Shown here: positions 1 through 9,834 of the stretch, piece after piece | Numbering within the stretch: position 1 is the first letter of the stretch | How the letters are laid out: every line of letters starts with the position of its first letter | Assembly (NCBI GenBank): GCA_905478165.1 | Contig: CAJQHK010000031.1 | Span: 1-39,322 of the forward strand | Length of the DNA: 39,322 nucleotides | Source of the DNA: an uncultured Rickettsiales bacterium | GTDB taxonomy: Bacteria > Pseudomonadota > Alphaproteobacteria > Rickettsiales > UBA1997 | Reading direction: 5' to 3' | Notes under the pieces: generated by a model | What the model saw: only the letters and a program-made list of their open reading frames with translations | Database searches by the model: none | Told to the model about the DNA's origin: nothing | Position numbers and translations under genes: made by a program

Positions 1-1190
1 TACTTTATCACCTTTGATACAACACCAGCACCTACTGTTCTACCACCTTCTCTGATAGCAAAACGAAGACCCTCTTCCATAGCAATTGGTGCAATTAGCT
101 CTACTGTTATTTTAACATTATCACCAGGCATTACCATTTCAGTGCCTTCCGGAAGAGTAACTGAACCAGTTACATCGGTAGTTCTGAAATAGAATTGCGG
201 TCTATAGTTTTTAAAGAAAGGTGTATGTCTACCACCCTCTTCTTTTGTTAATACATAAACTTCTGCCTCAAATTCTGTATGAGGAGTAATTGATCCTGGC
301 TTACAAAGAACCTGACCTCTCTCAACATCTTCTCTTTTTGTGCCTCTAAGTAGGATGCCAGCATTATCACCAGCCATACCTTTATCAAGAAGCTTTCTGA
401 ACATTTCGATACCAGTACAAATTGTTTTTTGAGTATTATTGATACCTACAATTTCAATTTCTTCACCAACTTTAACAACACCTCTTTCAATTCTACCGGT
501 TACTACCGTACCTCTTCCTGAGATAGAAAATACATCTTCTACTGGCATTAAGAATGACTGATTTATCGCTCTTTCTGGCTCAGTAATGTGTTCATCAACA
601 GCATCCATCAATGCTTTAATAGATTGAGATCCAATTTCTGACTCATCACCTTCTAGTGACTTTAAGGCAGAACCCTTAATAACTGGAATGTTGTCACCAT
701 CAAAATCATAAGAAGAAAGTAATTCTCTGACTTCCATTTCTACTAATTCAAGAAGCTCTTCATCTTCTACTTGATCAACCTTGTTTAAAAATACTACTAA
801 AGATGGAACACCAACTTGCTTAGCAAGAAGAATATGCTCTCTGGTTTGAGGCATAGGTCCATCAGATGCAGATACCACTAAGATACCACCATCCATTTGA
901 GCAGCGCCAGTAATCATATTCTTTACATAATCAGCATGACCTGGACAATCTACATGAGCGTAGTGTCTTTTTCCTGTTTCATACTCTACGTGAGCAGTGT
1001 TAATAGTAATACCCCTTTCTTTTTCTTCTGGAGCGCCATCAATATCATCATAATTCCTTTTTTCTGCTAAACCAGAGTTAGATAGGTAATGAGTAATAGC
1101 AGCAGTAAGAGTTGTTTTGCCATGATCAACGTGACCAATGGTTCCAATATTAACGTGAGGCTTGTTACGATTAAAAGTTTCTTTATTCAT
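1..1190 (-). CDS. tuf: Elongation factor Tu (complete except the last base of its stop codon)
   Basis: Not in the ORF track because it runs off the left edge. Reverse translation from the ATG at 1190 gives [20 protein letters not shown] and then the G1 loop [17 protein letters not shown] (G3), NKVD (G4) and GSALK (G5), ending in VVSKVIK with 'TA' of the stop at the window edge. That is 396 residues, normal for bacterial EF-Tu. It delivers aminoacyl-tRNA to the ribosome as a GTP-bound complex. It is the last visible gene of rplM-rpsI-rpmH-tuf and lies 34 bases after rpmH. Unusually it is not next to rpsL-rpsG, which are at the far end of the window. The leader is pure AT with no Shine-Dalgarno sequence. 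Confidence 0.97.
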   Translation of the reverse strand, partial: MNKETFNRNKPHVNIGTIGHVDHGKTTLTAAITHYLSNSGLAEKRNYDDIDGAPEEKERGITINTAHVEYETGKRHYAHVDCPGHADYVKNMITGAAQMDGGILVVSASDGPMPQTREHILLAKQVGVPSLVVFLNKVDQVEDEELLELVEMEVRELLSSYDFDGDNIPVIKGSALKSLEGDESEIGSQSIKALMDAVDEHITEPERAINQSFLMPVEDVFSISGRGTVVTGRIERGVVKVGEEIEIVGINNTQKTICTGIEMFRKLLDKGMAGDNAGILLRGTKREDVERGQVLCKPGSITPHTEFEAEVYVLTKEEGGRHTPFFKNYRPQFYFRTTDVTGSVTLPEGTEMVMPGDNVKITVELIAPIAMEEGLRFAIREGGRTVGAGVVSKVIK

Positions 1191-1224
1191 TATTTAATTA
1201 ATTTAAATGATATTTAAATATAAA

Positions 1225-1359
1225 TTAGACGGCAAGCGTTTTTCTACCCTTAGCCCTTCTTTGATTAATTATATTTCTACCGGCTTTAGTTGCCATTCTA
1301 GCTCTGAAGCCATGGCTTCTTTTACGCTTAATTTTACTTGGTTGATATGTTCTTTTCAT
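1225..1359 (-). CDS. rpmH: 50S ribosomal protein L34
   Basis: Missing from the ORF track because it has only 44 codons. Translation from the ATG at 1359 gives [20 protein letters not shown], continuing through [20 protein letters not shown] to TLAV, which is L34 end to end. It is a small, very basic protein of the large ribosomal subunit. It starts one base after the rpsI stop, so it is probably co-transcribed and translationally coupled with it. The gene is normally paired with rnpA near the origin; here it sits between rpsI and tuf, a rearranged position. Confidence 0.95.
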   Translation of the reverse strand: MKRTYQPSKIKRKRSHGFRARMATKAGRNIINQRRAKGRKTLAV

Positions 1360-1360
1360 T

Positions 1361-1831
1361 TTAACGTTTTCTAAATGTTGAAGCCTTTCTCGCCTTCTTT
1401 AATCCGTATTTTTTTCTTTCAACTTTCCTGGAATCTCTGGTTAGGAGTCCATTTAGTTTTAAAATTTGACGATTAGCTTCTAGATCAAAATCATTCAATG
1501 CTCTTGCAATGCCTAAAGATACGGCACCAGATTGACCAGTTTTACCACCGCCTCTTGCATATATTACAATATCAAATTTATCTTTATTTTTAGTAATATT
1601 CAACGGCTTAATAGCTATGTCGACAAGCTCCTGTCTAGTAAAGTAAGGAAGCAACTCCATATTATTTATTGTAATTTTACCATTACCCTTAATTAAAAAA
1701 ACTCTTGCAACAGCTTCTTTTCTTTTACCTACAGTGTGGATTCTACCTAGAGCATCCTTAATAATTTTTCTTGAAGATTTTTTCTCCTCCTGATTACTAA
1801 CTTCAATTATATCTTGACTTATTTCAACCAT
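1361..1831 (-). CDS. rpsI: 30S ribosomal protein S9
   Basis: A 156-residue S9. After about 30 lysine-rich N-terminal residues it has the family core [12 protein letters not shown], the [19 protein letters not shown] segment, and the conserved basic tail [17 protein letters not shown], which reaches the ribosomal P site. S9 and L13 are encoded together in most bacteria, and here only two bases separate the rplM stop from this start. The start is the only in-frame ATG giving a normal N-terminus; the leader is A-rich without a Shine-Dalgarno motif. Confidence 0.97.
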   Translation of the reverse strand: MVEISQDIIEVSNQEEKKSSRKIIKDALGRIHTVGKRKEAVARVFLIKGNGKITINNMELLPYFTRQELVDIAIKPLNITKNKDKFDIVIYARGGGKTGQSGAVSLGIARALNDFDLEANRQILKLNGLLTRDSRKVERKKYGLKKARKASTFRKR

Positions 1832-1833
1832 TA

Positions 1834-2292
1834 TTATTTAGAATTTTTTTTGTTCAAAGACTTGATATCCAAAATTTCAGGCTGTTGAGCTTGATGTGGA
1901 TGAGTATCTCCATTATAAATGAATAGTTTTTTCATTCTTTGACGACCTAGAGAATTTCTAGTCATCATTCTCTCTATAGAATTACGAAGCAACCTTTCAG
2001 GATTTTCACCTCTTAAAGTATCCTTAGCAGTTCTAGATTTAATACCACCTGGATAACCAGTATGCCAGTAATGATGTTTTTGTTCTAATTTTTTACCAGT
2101 TAGAGTAATTTTTTCGGCATTATAAATTACCATATAATCACCACAATCTAAATGAGGAGTGTATATAACCTTATCCTTACCCATTAAAATTTTTGCTACA
2201 ATAGTAGACACCCTACCTAAAACTAGATCAGAAGCGTCAATTGCAAACCACTTTCTTTTGATTTCTGATGGCTTTGCTGAATATGTATTCAT
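1834..2292 (-). CDS. rplM: 50S ribosomal protein L13
   Basis: A 152-residue L13, an early-assembling large-subunit protein. Family motifs are KWFAIDASDLVLGRVST near the N-terminus, GDYMVIYNAEKITLTGKK in the middle and MTRNSLGRQRMKKLFIYNG towards the C-terminus. It heads the rplM-rpsI-rpmH-tuf cluster. Upstream (2293-2442) lies AT-rich DNA with a small perfect palindrome at 2329-2349. No Shine-Dalgarno sequence precedes the ATG. Confidence 0.97.
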   Translation of the reverse strand: MNTYSAKPSEIKRKWFAIDASDLVLGRVSTIVAKILMGKDKVIYTPHLDCGDYMVIYNAEKITLTGKKLEQKHHYWHTGYPGGIKSRTAKDTLRGENPERLLRNSIERMMTRNSLGRQRMKKLFIYNGDTHPHQAQQPEILDIKSLNKKNSK

Positions 2293-2328
2293 CTTAAAAT
2301 AAATTATTGAAAAGAGTTAGATCTTATA

Positions 2329-2349
2329 ATTGACAATTTTTTTGTCAAT
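2329..2349. promoter_or_regulatory. Perfect 8-bp palindrome upstream of rplM
   Basis: ATTGACAA and TTGTCAAT flank a five-T loop, 37 to 57 bases upstream of the rplM start. On the minus strand the outer arm reads TTGACA, a possible -35 box, but the nearest TATAAG is only 14 bases away, too close for a normal sigma-70 promoter. It could be an operator, a leader hairpin or chance. A TTGACAATTG block also occurs in the rpsL promoter. Confidence 0.3.
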
Positions 2350-2442
2350 AAAAATCTATCAATAAAATACATCTTTATTGAATTTTAGACCTAATCGAAA
2401 AAAACCCCACTAAAAATGTACAAATAAAATAAAGTTAAACAA

Positions 2443-2712
2443 CTAAATTAAATATATTATGCTTTGAGGTAAATAATGAAACCCTAACAATAACCACATA
2501 TATATTATAAATCTTAACCTTATAAGCAATAAATAAGGGATATCAAGATTATTTCTTATAATTGTAAATATTACAACCAAAGAATATAGTAGTACACAGA
2601 TTGATGCAGAAATTACCATAATATCTCCCATATACATTAGTGATAATGTAATTGCGGTAATTACCACCTGATCAGCAGCTGATAATGTGCAAGTGGGCGT
2701 CAAGGATACCAT
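2443..2712 (-). pseudogene. Hypothetical membrane ORF, possibly a decayed prepilin-peptidase fragment
   Basis: An 89-residue hydrophobic ORF with roughly three membrane segments. LSAADQVVITAITLSL followed by IPYLLLIRLRFIIY faintly recalls the C-terminal half of CpaA/TadV-type A24 prepilin peptidases (GxGDxK..., then IPxxxxIxxGF). The catalytic GD is not intact here, reading AD. A stop lies eight codons upstream of the ATG, so no longer protein exists in this frame. I consider a broken gene or a chance hydrophobic ORF more likely than a functional protein. The link to the secretin at 28960 is speculative. Confidence 0.25.
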
Positions 2713-3026
2713 GAAACAACAGTAACCACAATCCTATTTTTATAGAAAGGAAAGGATGTGCTATTGTACTTGGCAATCAAAAATAAGAGAAATTATAGTT
2801 ACGCGTGTTGGTGCGCAACTGATACTAGATAAAATCCTAACTAGTGGACAAAATAAATAAGATCTCAGATCTTGACCCCCAGCTTATAAATTTTCCTTCA
2901 GACTCTGAATAGCAATTATTTTATCTTTTTATTACAAATTTTATCAACTATACCCTTATGATTAAGGGATCTACTGGTAAATAGGTGTAAATCTAAAATT
3001 ACAAGACCTCTTCTTTTTATTTACCA

Positions 3027-4310
3027 CTAGGATATAAATTGAATTACCTGATCTAGCTTAATACTAGATCTTTCTGAGCTTCTCCTATATCTTACTTCAG
3101 CACAATTCTCTTTAATTGATTTTGGACCAATAATAATTTGAATTGGTATGCCAATTAGGTCGGCATTGGATAGTTTTACACCAATATTAGCGATTGTATC
3201 ATCATAAAGAGTATCTTTACTTTCTTTTAATTTCTGATATAAATCATTACAAACCTCTGAACATTGCTCATTTTCCGGCTTAAGATTAACTAAATGAACG
3301 TCAAAAGGAGAGACTTCTTTAGGCCAGACAATGCCATTTTCATCATTATTAGCCTCAATAATTGCTGCAATCAATCTCGAGACCCCAACACCGTAAGAGC
3401 CCATTAAAGGATAGGTTTTTTTACCCTCACTATTAGTAACTGAAGCATTTAAAGCTTTAGAATATTTATCTCCAAAATGAAAAATATGACCAACCTCAAT
3501 TGAGCGGTGCGATTTAACATTTTTAGCATCAATTGGGCAAGTCTTTTCATCATACATATCGTCAGCTGCACTGTAAAGATTTTGTAATTCATTAATATTG
3601 TCTTGATTAATTTTACCTTTTAATTTATCAAAATTTTTATCATAATAAATAATACTCTCGCCTGTTTCTGCTAAGACGTGAAATTCATGAGATAAATTTC
3701 CGCCAATTGCACCAGTATCAGCCCTTACCGCAATTGCATCCAAACTTAATTCTTTAAAAATTTTAAAATAAATTTTATAAAAATTATCATAGGTTCTCTT
3801 GGCATCTTCAAATGTTGAGTCAAAAGAATAGGCATCCTTCATCATAAATTCTCTGGCACGCATAACGCCGAATCTAGGTCGAATTTCATCACGAAACTTG
3901 GTCTGAATCTGGTAAAATGATTTTGGTAAATCCTTGTAGCTTGCAATATTATTACGAAAAATGTCAGTCACCACCTCTTCATGAGTTGGACCAAATAACA
4001 TATCTCTATCATGACGATCCTTTATTCTAAGCATTTCTTTACCGTAAGAATCGTAACGACCGGATTCAGACCACAATTCTTTTGGTTGAATAATTGGCAT
4101 TAAAATTTCATTACAAGAAATTTCTTCCATATTTTTCCTAATGATGTGAGAAATTTTTTGTAAAACCTTGAGACCTAAAGGTAAAAATGTATAAATACCA
4201 GAATTAGTCTGACGAATCATGCCTGCCCTAACCATTAAACGATGAGAGGTGATTTTAGCATCAACCGGATTCTCCTTCAAGGTTGGAATAAAATATTTTG
4301 ATAATCTCAT
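3027..4310 (-). CDS. proS: Prolyl-tRNA synthetase, short alphaproteobacterial type
   Basis: Charges tRNA-Pro in the cytoplasm. At 427 residues it is the short form lacking the large inserted editing domain of the roughly 570-residue enterobacterial enzyme; this form is usual in Alphaproteobacteria including Rickettsia. Class II signatures are GPTHEEVVTDIF, motif 2 KFRDEIRPRFGVMRAREF and motif 3 GSYGVGVSRLIAAIIE, followed by an anticodon-binding domain from about residue 330. It is a monocistronic minus-strand gene between two long gene-free stretches. The start at 4310 gives the expected N-terminus MRLSKYFIPTLKENP. Confidence 0.97.
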   Translation of the reverse strand: MRLSKYFIPTLKENPVDAKITSHRLMVRAGMIRQTNSGIYTFLPLGLKVLQKISHIIRKNMEEISCNEILMPIIQPKELWSESGRYDSYGKEMLRIKDRHDRDMLFGPTHEEVVTDIFRNNIASYKDLPKSFYQIQTKFRDEIRPRFGVMRAREFMMKDAYSFDSTFEDAKRTYDNFYKIYFKIFKELSLDAIAVRADTGAIGGNLSHEFHVLAETGESIIYYDKNFDKLKGKINQDNINELQNLYSAADDMYDEKTCPIDAKNVKSHRSIEVGHIFHFGDKYSKALNASVTNSEGKKTYPLMGSYGVGVSRLIAAIIEANNDENGIVWPKEVSPFDVHLVNLKPENEQCSEVCNDLYQKLKESKDTLYDDTIANIGVKLSNADLIGIPIQIIIGPKSIKENCAEVRYRRSSERSSIKLDQVIQFIS

Positions 4311-5149
4311 AAAATTAATTTAAAGATAGTAATTAATATTGTTACGGGGTGTAAATATTAAAATGAAAAAATAAAATAGTCAAAACTCTATATTAATATT
4401 AATTAACGTAGTAATGTCTTTTACTTAAAGTATCTCTGCATTACTGATGCCAATTATCTAAAACACTAGATAAAATAGTAAATAATCTAACTTCACCTTT
4501 TAACAAAGTTTCTAAAGTAGAAATAATGGCTTTTACCCTTACAATACATCACTTCATTTAAGACTCTACATGCTGAAGAAATACCTCTAAATAGCAATGA
4601 ATAATAAAATAATAACAAATATTTATGACAACATTAAAACCCCTCAAAAACTTGCTGCAACTTCTCTTTTTCATAATGGTGGTGAAGCAAATTCCAATTA
4701 TCTTTAAACTTACTCTATAGACGGATTGTACCAATTCCCACCTTTAAAGCAGTTTTTTTTGAAATATTTTTATTCATAAATTATTAAAAATACTTTGTGG
4801 AGAATGATAAAATATCATATCAATTTTGGAATTAAAGCTCTAAAGAGACAGCGGTAACAACATTTTATCAGGCACGAATCCACAACTTCCAATAAAAATA
4901 TTATTGTAAATTTATCAATATCAGAGTTATTGTCGCAAACAAGACGATGCTCATCTTGAGAAAAATAGTAAAAGCGTCCAAAAATTTTATTTGTTTTTTA
5001 GATAAGAATTATTTAGATACATCTTCACCAGTAACAAAGCCCGTAACAAGTATGTTACATAGGTTTATTGTCCAGATTTTTCTCATAAAAATAGCAATCA
5101 GTAACTGCTGCAATTTCAGAAGTAGTAATAAGTATAAAGTTTTTTATTT
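4311..5149. other. Gene-free region upstream of proS
   Basis: An 839-base stretch with no gene I can support. It holds one partial family B repeat at 4729-4790. The 68-residue plus-strand ORF at 4947-5153 has no family signal and overlaps the thrS stop. The rest is AT-rich with scattered stops, consistent with an eroded gene. The proS promoter should be in its left part. Confidence 0.55.
4729..4790 (-). repeat. Family B dispersed repeat, half copy
   Basis: Reading the minus strand, TTTTTAATAATTTATGAATA leads through an A/T core to CTTTAAAGGTGGGAATTGGT. It aligns nearly base for base with 16943-17006 and with the left arm of the full element at 36847-37020. Only one arm is clear here. Confidence 0.75.
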
Positions 5150-7042
5150 TTAGGAGAGTTTTTTAATAAATTCTTCTAAACTTAAAACTTCCTCCTTCTT
5201 ACTTCCAAATTCTCTAATACTTATTTTATTTTCATCAACCTCTTTTTGTCCAATAATAGCAATATATGGAATTTTTTGCAAAGAATGCTCCCTAATTTTG
5301 TAATTAATCTTTTCAGAACGAAGATCTATCTTGACGCGAAAACCATTCTCTTGTAGATTATTTAAAACATCTTTAGCGTAATCGTCAAATTTATTACTAA
5401 TAGTTGCCACCACAATCTGCACTGGAGAAAGCCACAATGGAAAGGCGCCTCCAGTATTTTCAATTAAAATACCAATGAATCTTTCTAAAGTTCCTAAAAT
5501 TGCCCTGTGAATCATTACCGGATTCTTCTTCGATCCATCTCTATCGATGTAAGTCGCGCCAAGTCTCTTAGGCATAATAAAATCAACTTGCAAAGTTCCA
5601 CATTGCCAATCGCGGCCTATAGCATCAGTTAATATAAATTCTAATTTTGGCCCATAAAAAGCACCCTCCCCTTCATTAATTTCATATTCTAAACCTGCCT
5701 TTTGTACCGCCTCTCTCAGTGCTTTTTCAGACTTATCCCAAGTCTCGTCACTTCCAACCCTGACTTCCGGTCTAGTTGAAAATTTTACTTTTACCTCATT
5801 AAATCCAAAATCATGATAAATTTCTTGTAATAACTTACAAAAGGTAACGGTTTCATCATTAACTTGACCTTCTTCACAAAAAATATGAGCATCATCTTGA
5901 TTAAAAGCCCTAACTCTCATTATTCCATGTAAAGATCCAGAGGATTCGTTTCTATGACAGCAACCAAACTCCGCCATTCTAAGAGGTAAATCGCGATATG
6001 AGGTAAGTTTTTGATTAAAAATTTGGATATGAGCTGGGCAATTCATGGGTTTAATAGCCAACGTCCTATCTTCACTTTCGGCAATAAACATATTTTCCTT
6101 GAACTTGTCCCAATGGCCAGATTTTTCCCACAAGACTCTATCAATTAATTGCGGAGTTTTAACTTCAATGTAACCATTATTTTTAATCTTTCTTCTAATA
6201 TAATTTTCGATAGTGAGGTATAATTCGTAACCTTTTTCATGCCAAAAAACTGAACCAGTCGCTTCTTCCTGAATATGAAATAAATCTAGCTCCTTACCCA
6301 ATTTACGATGATCTCTTTTTTCTGCCTCCTCTAATCTATGTAAATGCTGGTCAAGATCTTCCTGACTTAAAAAGGCGGTTCCATAAATTCTCTGCAACAT
6401 TTCATTATTAGAATCACCCCTCCAATAAGCACCAGCTAGCTTTAAAAGCTTAAAATATTTTACATAAGAGGTTGATGGTAAGTGAGGTCCACGACAAAGA
6501 TCAATAAAATTACCTTGACGATAAAGTGTTACTTCCTCATCTTTTGGTAAATCTTGAATAATTTCTGCCTTATATTTCTCACCCTTTTCTAAAAAAAAAT
6601 TAATTGCCTGATCACGATCCCAGACCTCTCTAACTAATTTTTCATTTCTTTTAACAATTTTGCGCATTTGTTTCTCAATCTTTTCTAGATCGGCTATTGT
6701 AAAAGGCTCTTTTGTTGCAAAATCATAATAGAATCCATCCTTAATTGCAGGGCCAATTGTTACTTGCACCCCATCAAATAATTCCTGCACAGCCTCAGCC
6801 ATTATGTGAGCTGCGTCATGACGAATAATTTCCAGAGCCTCAGGAGATTTACTAGTAATTAACTCAATTTTAGCATCAAAAGGAATTTTTCGCGACAAAT
6901 CCCATAAATTATCGTTAATTTTAATAGCAAAAGATGTCTTTGCTAAAGATCTTGAGATAGAATTTGCAATGTCAAATCCAGTAGAATTTTTATCAAATTC
7001 CCTCACATTACCATCTAGAAAAGTAATATTTATTCTGTTCAT
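5150..7042 (-). CDS. thrS: Threonyl-tRNA synthetase
   Basis: A 630-residue full-length ThrRS. It has an N-terminal TGS domain (about 1-62), an editing domain with the HDAAH metal-site motif (about 75-79), and a class II catalytic core with [10 protein letters not shown] (zinc Cys), motif 2 [30 protein letters not shown] and motif 3 around [14 protein letters not shown]-terminal anticodon-binding domain with [17 protein letters not shown] follows. It charges tRNA-Thr and edits mis-charged Ser. It starts 9 bases after the rdgB stop, so the two form an operon. No Shine-Dalgarno sequence is visible. Confidence 0.98.
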   Translation of the reverse strand: MNRINITFLDGNVREFDKNSTGFDIANSISRSLAKTSFAIKINDNLWDLSRKIPFDAKIELITSKSPEALEIIRHDAAHIMAEAVQELFDGVQVTIGPAIKDGFYYDFATKEPFTIADLEKIEKQMRKIVKRNEKLVREVWDRDQAINFFLEKGEKYKAEIIQDLPKDEEVTLYRQGNFIDLCRGPHLPSTSYVKYFKLLKLAGAYWRGDSNNEMLQRIYGTAFLSQEDLDQHLHRLEEAEKRDHRKLGKELDLFHIQEEATGSVFWHEKGYELYLTIENYIRRKIKNNGYIEVKTPQLIDRVLWEKSGHWDKFKENMFIAESEDRTLAIKPMNCPAHIQIFNQKLTSYRDLPLRMAEFGCCHRNESSGSLHGIMRVRAFNQDDAHIFCEEGQVNDETVTFCKLLQEIYHDFGFNEVKVKFSTRPEVRVGSDETWDKSEKALREAVQKAGLEYEINEGEGAFYGPKLEFILTDAIGRDWQCGTLQVDFIMPKRLGATYIDRDGSKKNPVMIHRAILGTLERFIGILIENTGGAFPLWLSPVQIVVATISNKFDDYAKDVLNNLQENGFRVKIDLRSEKINYKIREHSLQKIPYIAIIGQKEVDENKISIREFGSKKEEVLSLEEFIKKLS

Positions 7043-7051
7043 TAAATTGTC

Positions 7052-7657
7052 TTAAAAATTATTTTTTGTTAAAAATTTTAACAACTTCCTAAAAGCATCC
7101 GATCTGTGACTAACTACCTCCTTTTCTTCTGCAGAGATCTCAGCAAAAGTTAAATCACTGGCATTTTTAATAAAAATTGGATCATAGCCAAAGCCGTTAC
7201 TACCTCTGGGCGGAAATTGCAGAACGCCATCTACCCTACCCTCAAAAGAATTTACTTCGTTGGTTTTCGGATTGTAAAGTGACAAATTGCAAATAAAATA
7301 AGCGGAAACCACCTCCTTCCCTGGATCAATATTCTTCTCTTTTAATTGTTGTTTAATAGCCTCAAAAGCAATATTAAAATCCTTATCTGGAGCCCAACGT
7401 GCAGAATGAATACCAGGATTACCTCCTATCGCAGGAATAACTAAGCCAGAATCGTCAGCTAAAGCAATCTCACCCACATGATCACCATAATATTTAGCTT
7501 TAATAATTGCATTTTCTTCAAAAGTTAGTCCATCTTCCTCAGGTTCACAGAGCTTATGATCATTAATGCCGAAAGCTTCAATATCAATGTTTTGTAATAA
7601 TTTAGAAATCTCAGATAATTTACCCTTATTACCAGTTGCGACTAGAACTTTCTTCAT
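7052..7657 (-). CDS. rdgB: Non-canonical purine NTP pyrophosphatase (RdgB/HAM1)
   Basis: A 201-residue Ham1/RdgB protein that hydrolyses dITP, dXTP and ITP, keeping deaminated purines out of DNA. Family motifs are ATGNKGKLSEI at the N-terminus, LADDSGLVIPA with the metal-binding acidic pair, GSNGFGYDPIF, and SHRSDAFRKL at the C-terminus. Length is normal. It is the first gene of the rdgB-thrS operon and is divergent from holB, with 116 AT-rich bases between the two starts. Confidence 0.96.
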   Translation of the reverse strand: MKKVLVATGNKGKLSEISKLLQNIDIEAFGINDHKLCEPEEDGLTFEENAIIKAKYYGDHVGEIALADDSGLVIPAIGGNPGIHSARWAPDKDFNIAFEAIKQQLKEKNIDPGKEVVSAYFICNLSLYNPKTNEVNSFEGRVDGVLQFPPRGSNGFGYDPIFIKNASDLTFAEISAEEKEVVSHRSDAFRKLLKFLTKNNF

Positions 7658-7773
7658 ATTTAAATATGGTAAATTTATTATTTAATTCTACAATTTCAAA
7701 ATTAATTTTTATATTAAAAATAATACCCCCAACACTATATTGCAAATTTATTATTTACTCAATCATTAATTTT

Positions 7774-8751
7774 ATGGATAAAAATATTAAAAATATCATA
7801 GGATATAATGAAATAGAAAAAAACCTATGGCAAAATTTCTTAAATGGTAAATTGCATCATTGTAATTTAATAAGTGGCGAAAAAGGCAATGGTAAGGCTA
7901 GTTTTATTAAAGAATTTGCAAAAAGAATTACATCTCACGGCCAAACAACAGAACAAAATATCAATAATCATCCAGACATATTAATAGTGAGTGGAGAATC
8001 TAATAAAAAAAATGGGAAAGAAAAAATTTTAATTGACGACATTAGGGAGATTAAAAGTTTTACTAATTTATCCGGAAGTATATCTAAAAATAAAGTTATT
8101 GTAATTGACGCTATTGATGATGCCAACAAAAATGCCTGTAACGCACTATTAAAAACCATAGAGGAGCCAAATAAAAACATATTTATATTTATCATCAATC
8201 ACAATATTAAAAATATTCCAGATACTGTAAAATCACGATCTAATATTATAAAAAGAAAAAATTTTAATTTTAAAAGTTGGTCCAAAATAATCAAAGACCA
8301 ACTACACAATATTTCAGAAGAAGATTTAAAAAACCTGTATCTAATCTCGCCAAATTCAATAGGTGAATCAATTATATTGCATGAAAGCAAATGGCTTGAT
8401 ATGTATAAAAATTTAATTTTATCACTTACTTCATCAAAGAAACTTGAAATTATAAATTTTAGTGAAATAATATCATCTTCTGAAGTAAATTTTAATATTT
8501 TTAAAAAAATTATATTTTTTGTATTTTTGCGAATTACGAAAATTATATTTTTAAAAAAAATAGACCTTATTTCTTCAGAAGAAAGACTATTGCACGATGG
8601 AAATTTTAATATGGAGAGAATATTTTTTACCCAAGATAAAATAAATATCTTTTTAAGCGAATCAAAGCTATTTAATCTTGATCAAAGATATTCTGTATTA
8701 AATATAATTTTACTAATAAAATCAAACTTCAATAACCATGACAACCACTGA
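7774..8751 (+). CDS. holB: DNA polymerase III subunit delta' (HolB)
   Basis: The ORF track starts at 7636, but the first 46 codons overlap rdgB and are hydrophobic without family signal; the ATG at 7774 (MDKNIKNIIGYNEIEKNLWQ) gives the normal N-terminus and 325 residues. Core motifs are a P-loop-like GEKGNGKAS, ILIDDIREI, KVIVIDAIDDANKNACNALL and KTIEEPNKNIF, as in clamp-loader AAA+ subunits; SRSN replaces the sensor SRC. Delta' is part of the clamp loader that places the beta clamp on DNA. The C-terminal half is divergent. Its last 14 bases overlap the next gene, implying coupling. Confidence 0.88.
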   Translation: MDKNIKNIIGYNEIEKNLWQNFLNGKLHHCNLISGEKGNGKASFIKEFAKRITSHGQTTEQNINNHPDILIVSGESNKKNGKEKILIDDIREIKSFTNLSGSISKNKVIVIDAIDDANKNACNALLKTIEEPNKNIFIFIINHNIKNIPDTVKSRSNIIKRKNFNFKSWSKIIKDQLHNISEEDLKNLYLISPNSIGESIILHESKWLDMYKNLILSLTSSKKLEIINFSEIISSSEVNFNIFKKIIFFVFLRITKIIFLKKIDLISSEERLLHDGNFNMERIFFTQDKINIFLSESKLFNLDQRYSVLNIILLIKSNFNNHDNH

Positions 8752-9088
8752 AAAGCCTATATTCGATAATGATTTCTTTAATGGCGTAACTGATGGAGAT
8801 GAAGAATTTAAGGACGCACTCATCAAAATTTTTATATCGAGCACAGAAAATCAAATAATTGAAATAAAAAAAGTTGCCTACTCTACCGAATGCGACCAAA
8901 ATAATTGGTATTCCGCCTTACACTCACTAAAAGGGTCTTGCTCTTCAATTGGAGCTATAAAACTAACTAGTTTTATAATAGATAAACAGAGCATGTCTGA
9001 AGAATTAAATACAGAAGATAAAATTGAGGCTTATGAAGAAATACACAGGTTGTTGGGAGAAGTAAAATCCGAAATATTAAAAATTTAA
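8738..9088 (+). CDS. Hpt-domain histidine phosphotransfer protein
   Basis: A 116-residue mostly helical protein with the Hpt signature ALHSLKGSCSSIGA around residues 68-81; the His is the predicted phospho-acceptor and the following KGS is conserved. The N-terminal DFFNGVTDGDEEFKDALIKIF resembles the first helices of Hpt four-helix bundles. Hpt proteins relay phosphate between response-regulator receivers in phosphorelays. No kinase or regulator is nearby, so partners are unknown. It begins inside the last 14 bases of holB and is followed 14 bases later by an ABC ATPase gene, so it is likely co-transcribed with both. Confidence 0.82.
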   Translation: MTTTEKPIFDNDFFNGVTDGDEEFKDALIKIFISSTENQIIEIKKVAYSTECDQNNWYSALHSLKGSCSSIGAIKLTSFIIDKQSMSEELNTEDKIEAYEEIHRLLGEVKSEILKI

Positions 9089-9102
9089 AATTAAAATAAT
9101 TT

Positions 9103-9834
9103 ATGACAAAAAAAGCGTTAACAGTAGAACATGTATATAAATCATTTGGCGCGAGAGAAACGCTAAATGACATATCTCTATCTGTTGATGCTAATGAAAT
9201 ATTGGGGTTCATAGGTCTCAACGGAGCTGGAAAAACTACCTTGATAAAAATTATTATCGATTTACTAGATTCTGATTCTGGTCAAGTCAAGATTTTTAAT
9301 CAAGACCATAAATCACCAAATTCCAGACGCAATATTTGCTACTTACCAGAAAAATTTCAACCATCGAACTATTTAACTGGTATTGATTTTATAAAATTAA
9401 ATCTTGGACTACATGGTGCTGATTTTAACCTAAAGGAAGCTGAAATATTGTCAGAAAAACTAGATCTAGATCCAAAATTTTTACCAGAAAAGATTTCGAA
9501 ATATTCGAAGGGGATGACTCAAAAAATTGGACTTATCGCTAGCTTCTTGACCAAAAATAAATTAATTATACTAGATGAGCCTATGAGCGGTCTTGACCCA
9601 AAAGCAAGAATCGTTCTAAAAAATCAATTGTTAGACTACAAAACTCAAGGTAAATCTATATTTTTTAGCTCTCATATATTATCTGATATTGATGAAATTT
9701 GCGATAAAATTGTAATTCTACATGATGGTAAAATTATTTTTACTGGAAATAGCAATATTTTAAAAAAAGAATACAACACTGATAATTTAGAGAAAGCATT
9801 TATTAAATCGATATCTATTAATACCCACCCATAA
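9103..9834 (+). CDS. ABC transporter ATP-binding protein
   Basis: A 243-residue ATPase subunit with all nucleotide-binding motifs: Walker A GLNGAGKTT (about 38-46), signature YSKGMTQKIG, Walker B LIILDEPMSGLDP and the H-loop FFSSHIL. It resembles the CcmA/NatA/DrrA class that works with ABC-2 permeases. No permease is adjacent; the ABC-2-like permease at 27925-28686 is the only candidate in the window. The last residues NTHP and the stop codon lie in the end of a family A repeat (AATACC at 9820), so the native C-terminus may have been replaced. Substrate cannot be predicted. Confidence 0.93.
   Translation: MTKKALTVEHVYKSFGARETLNDISLSVDANEILGFIGLNGAGKTTLIKIIIDLLDSDSGQVKIFNQDHKSPNSRRNICYLPEKFQPSNYLTGIDFIKLNLGLHGADFNLKEAEILSEKLDLDPKFLPEKISKYSKGMTQKIGLIASFLTKNKLIILDEPMSGLDPKARIVLKNQLLDYKTQGKSIFFSSHILSDIDEICDKIVILHDGKIIFTGNSNILKKEYNTDNLEKAFIKSISINTHP

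Larger units (their letters stand above)
2293..3026. other. Intergenic stretch between rplM and proS
   Basis: A 734-base AT-rich stretch with no convincing intact gene. It holds a short palindrome near rplM and the dubious membrane ORF at 2443-2712, annotated separately. From 2713 to 3026 I see only short inverted repeats (for example AAGATCTCAGATCTT near 2861) and no ORF with family signal. It looks like degraded former coding DNA. Confidence 0.5.

Noticed and set aside
2329-2349. Sigma-70 promoter for rplM from the TTGACA in the palindrome
   Set aside because: The nearest TATAAG is only 14 bases away, too short a spacer, and no better -10 box lies at 16-18 bases.
4947-5153. 68-residue plus-strand ORF before the thrS stop
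   Set aside because: No family motif, AT-driven composition, overlaps the 3' end of thrS on the opposite strand; most likely chance.
7636-7773. N-terminal extension of holB in the ORF track
   Set aside because: The 46 extra codons overlap the rdgB start on the other strand and have no family similarity; the ATG at 7774 gives a normal delta' N-terminus.
7852-7920. Degenerate Walker A of HolB as a sign of gene decay
   Set aside because: Delta' subunits commonly have non-functional P-loops, so this is normal for the family.
8973-9221. 82-residue antisense ORF across the Hpt/ABC junction
   Set aside because: Lies opposite two supported genes and has no motif.
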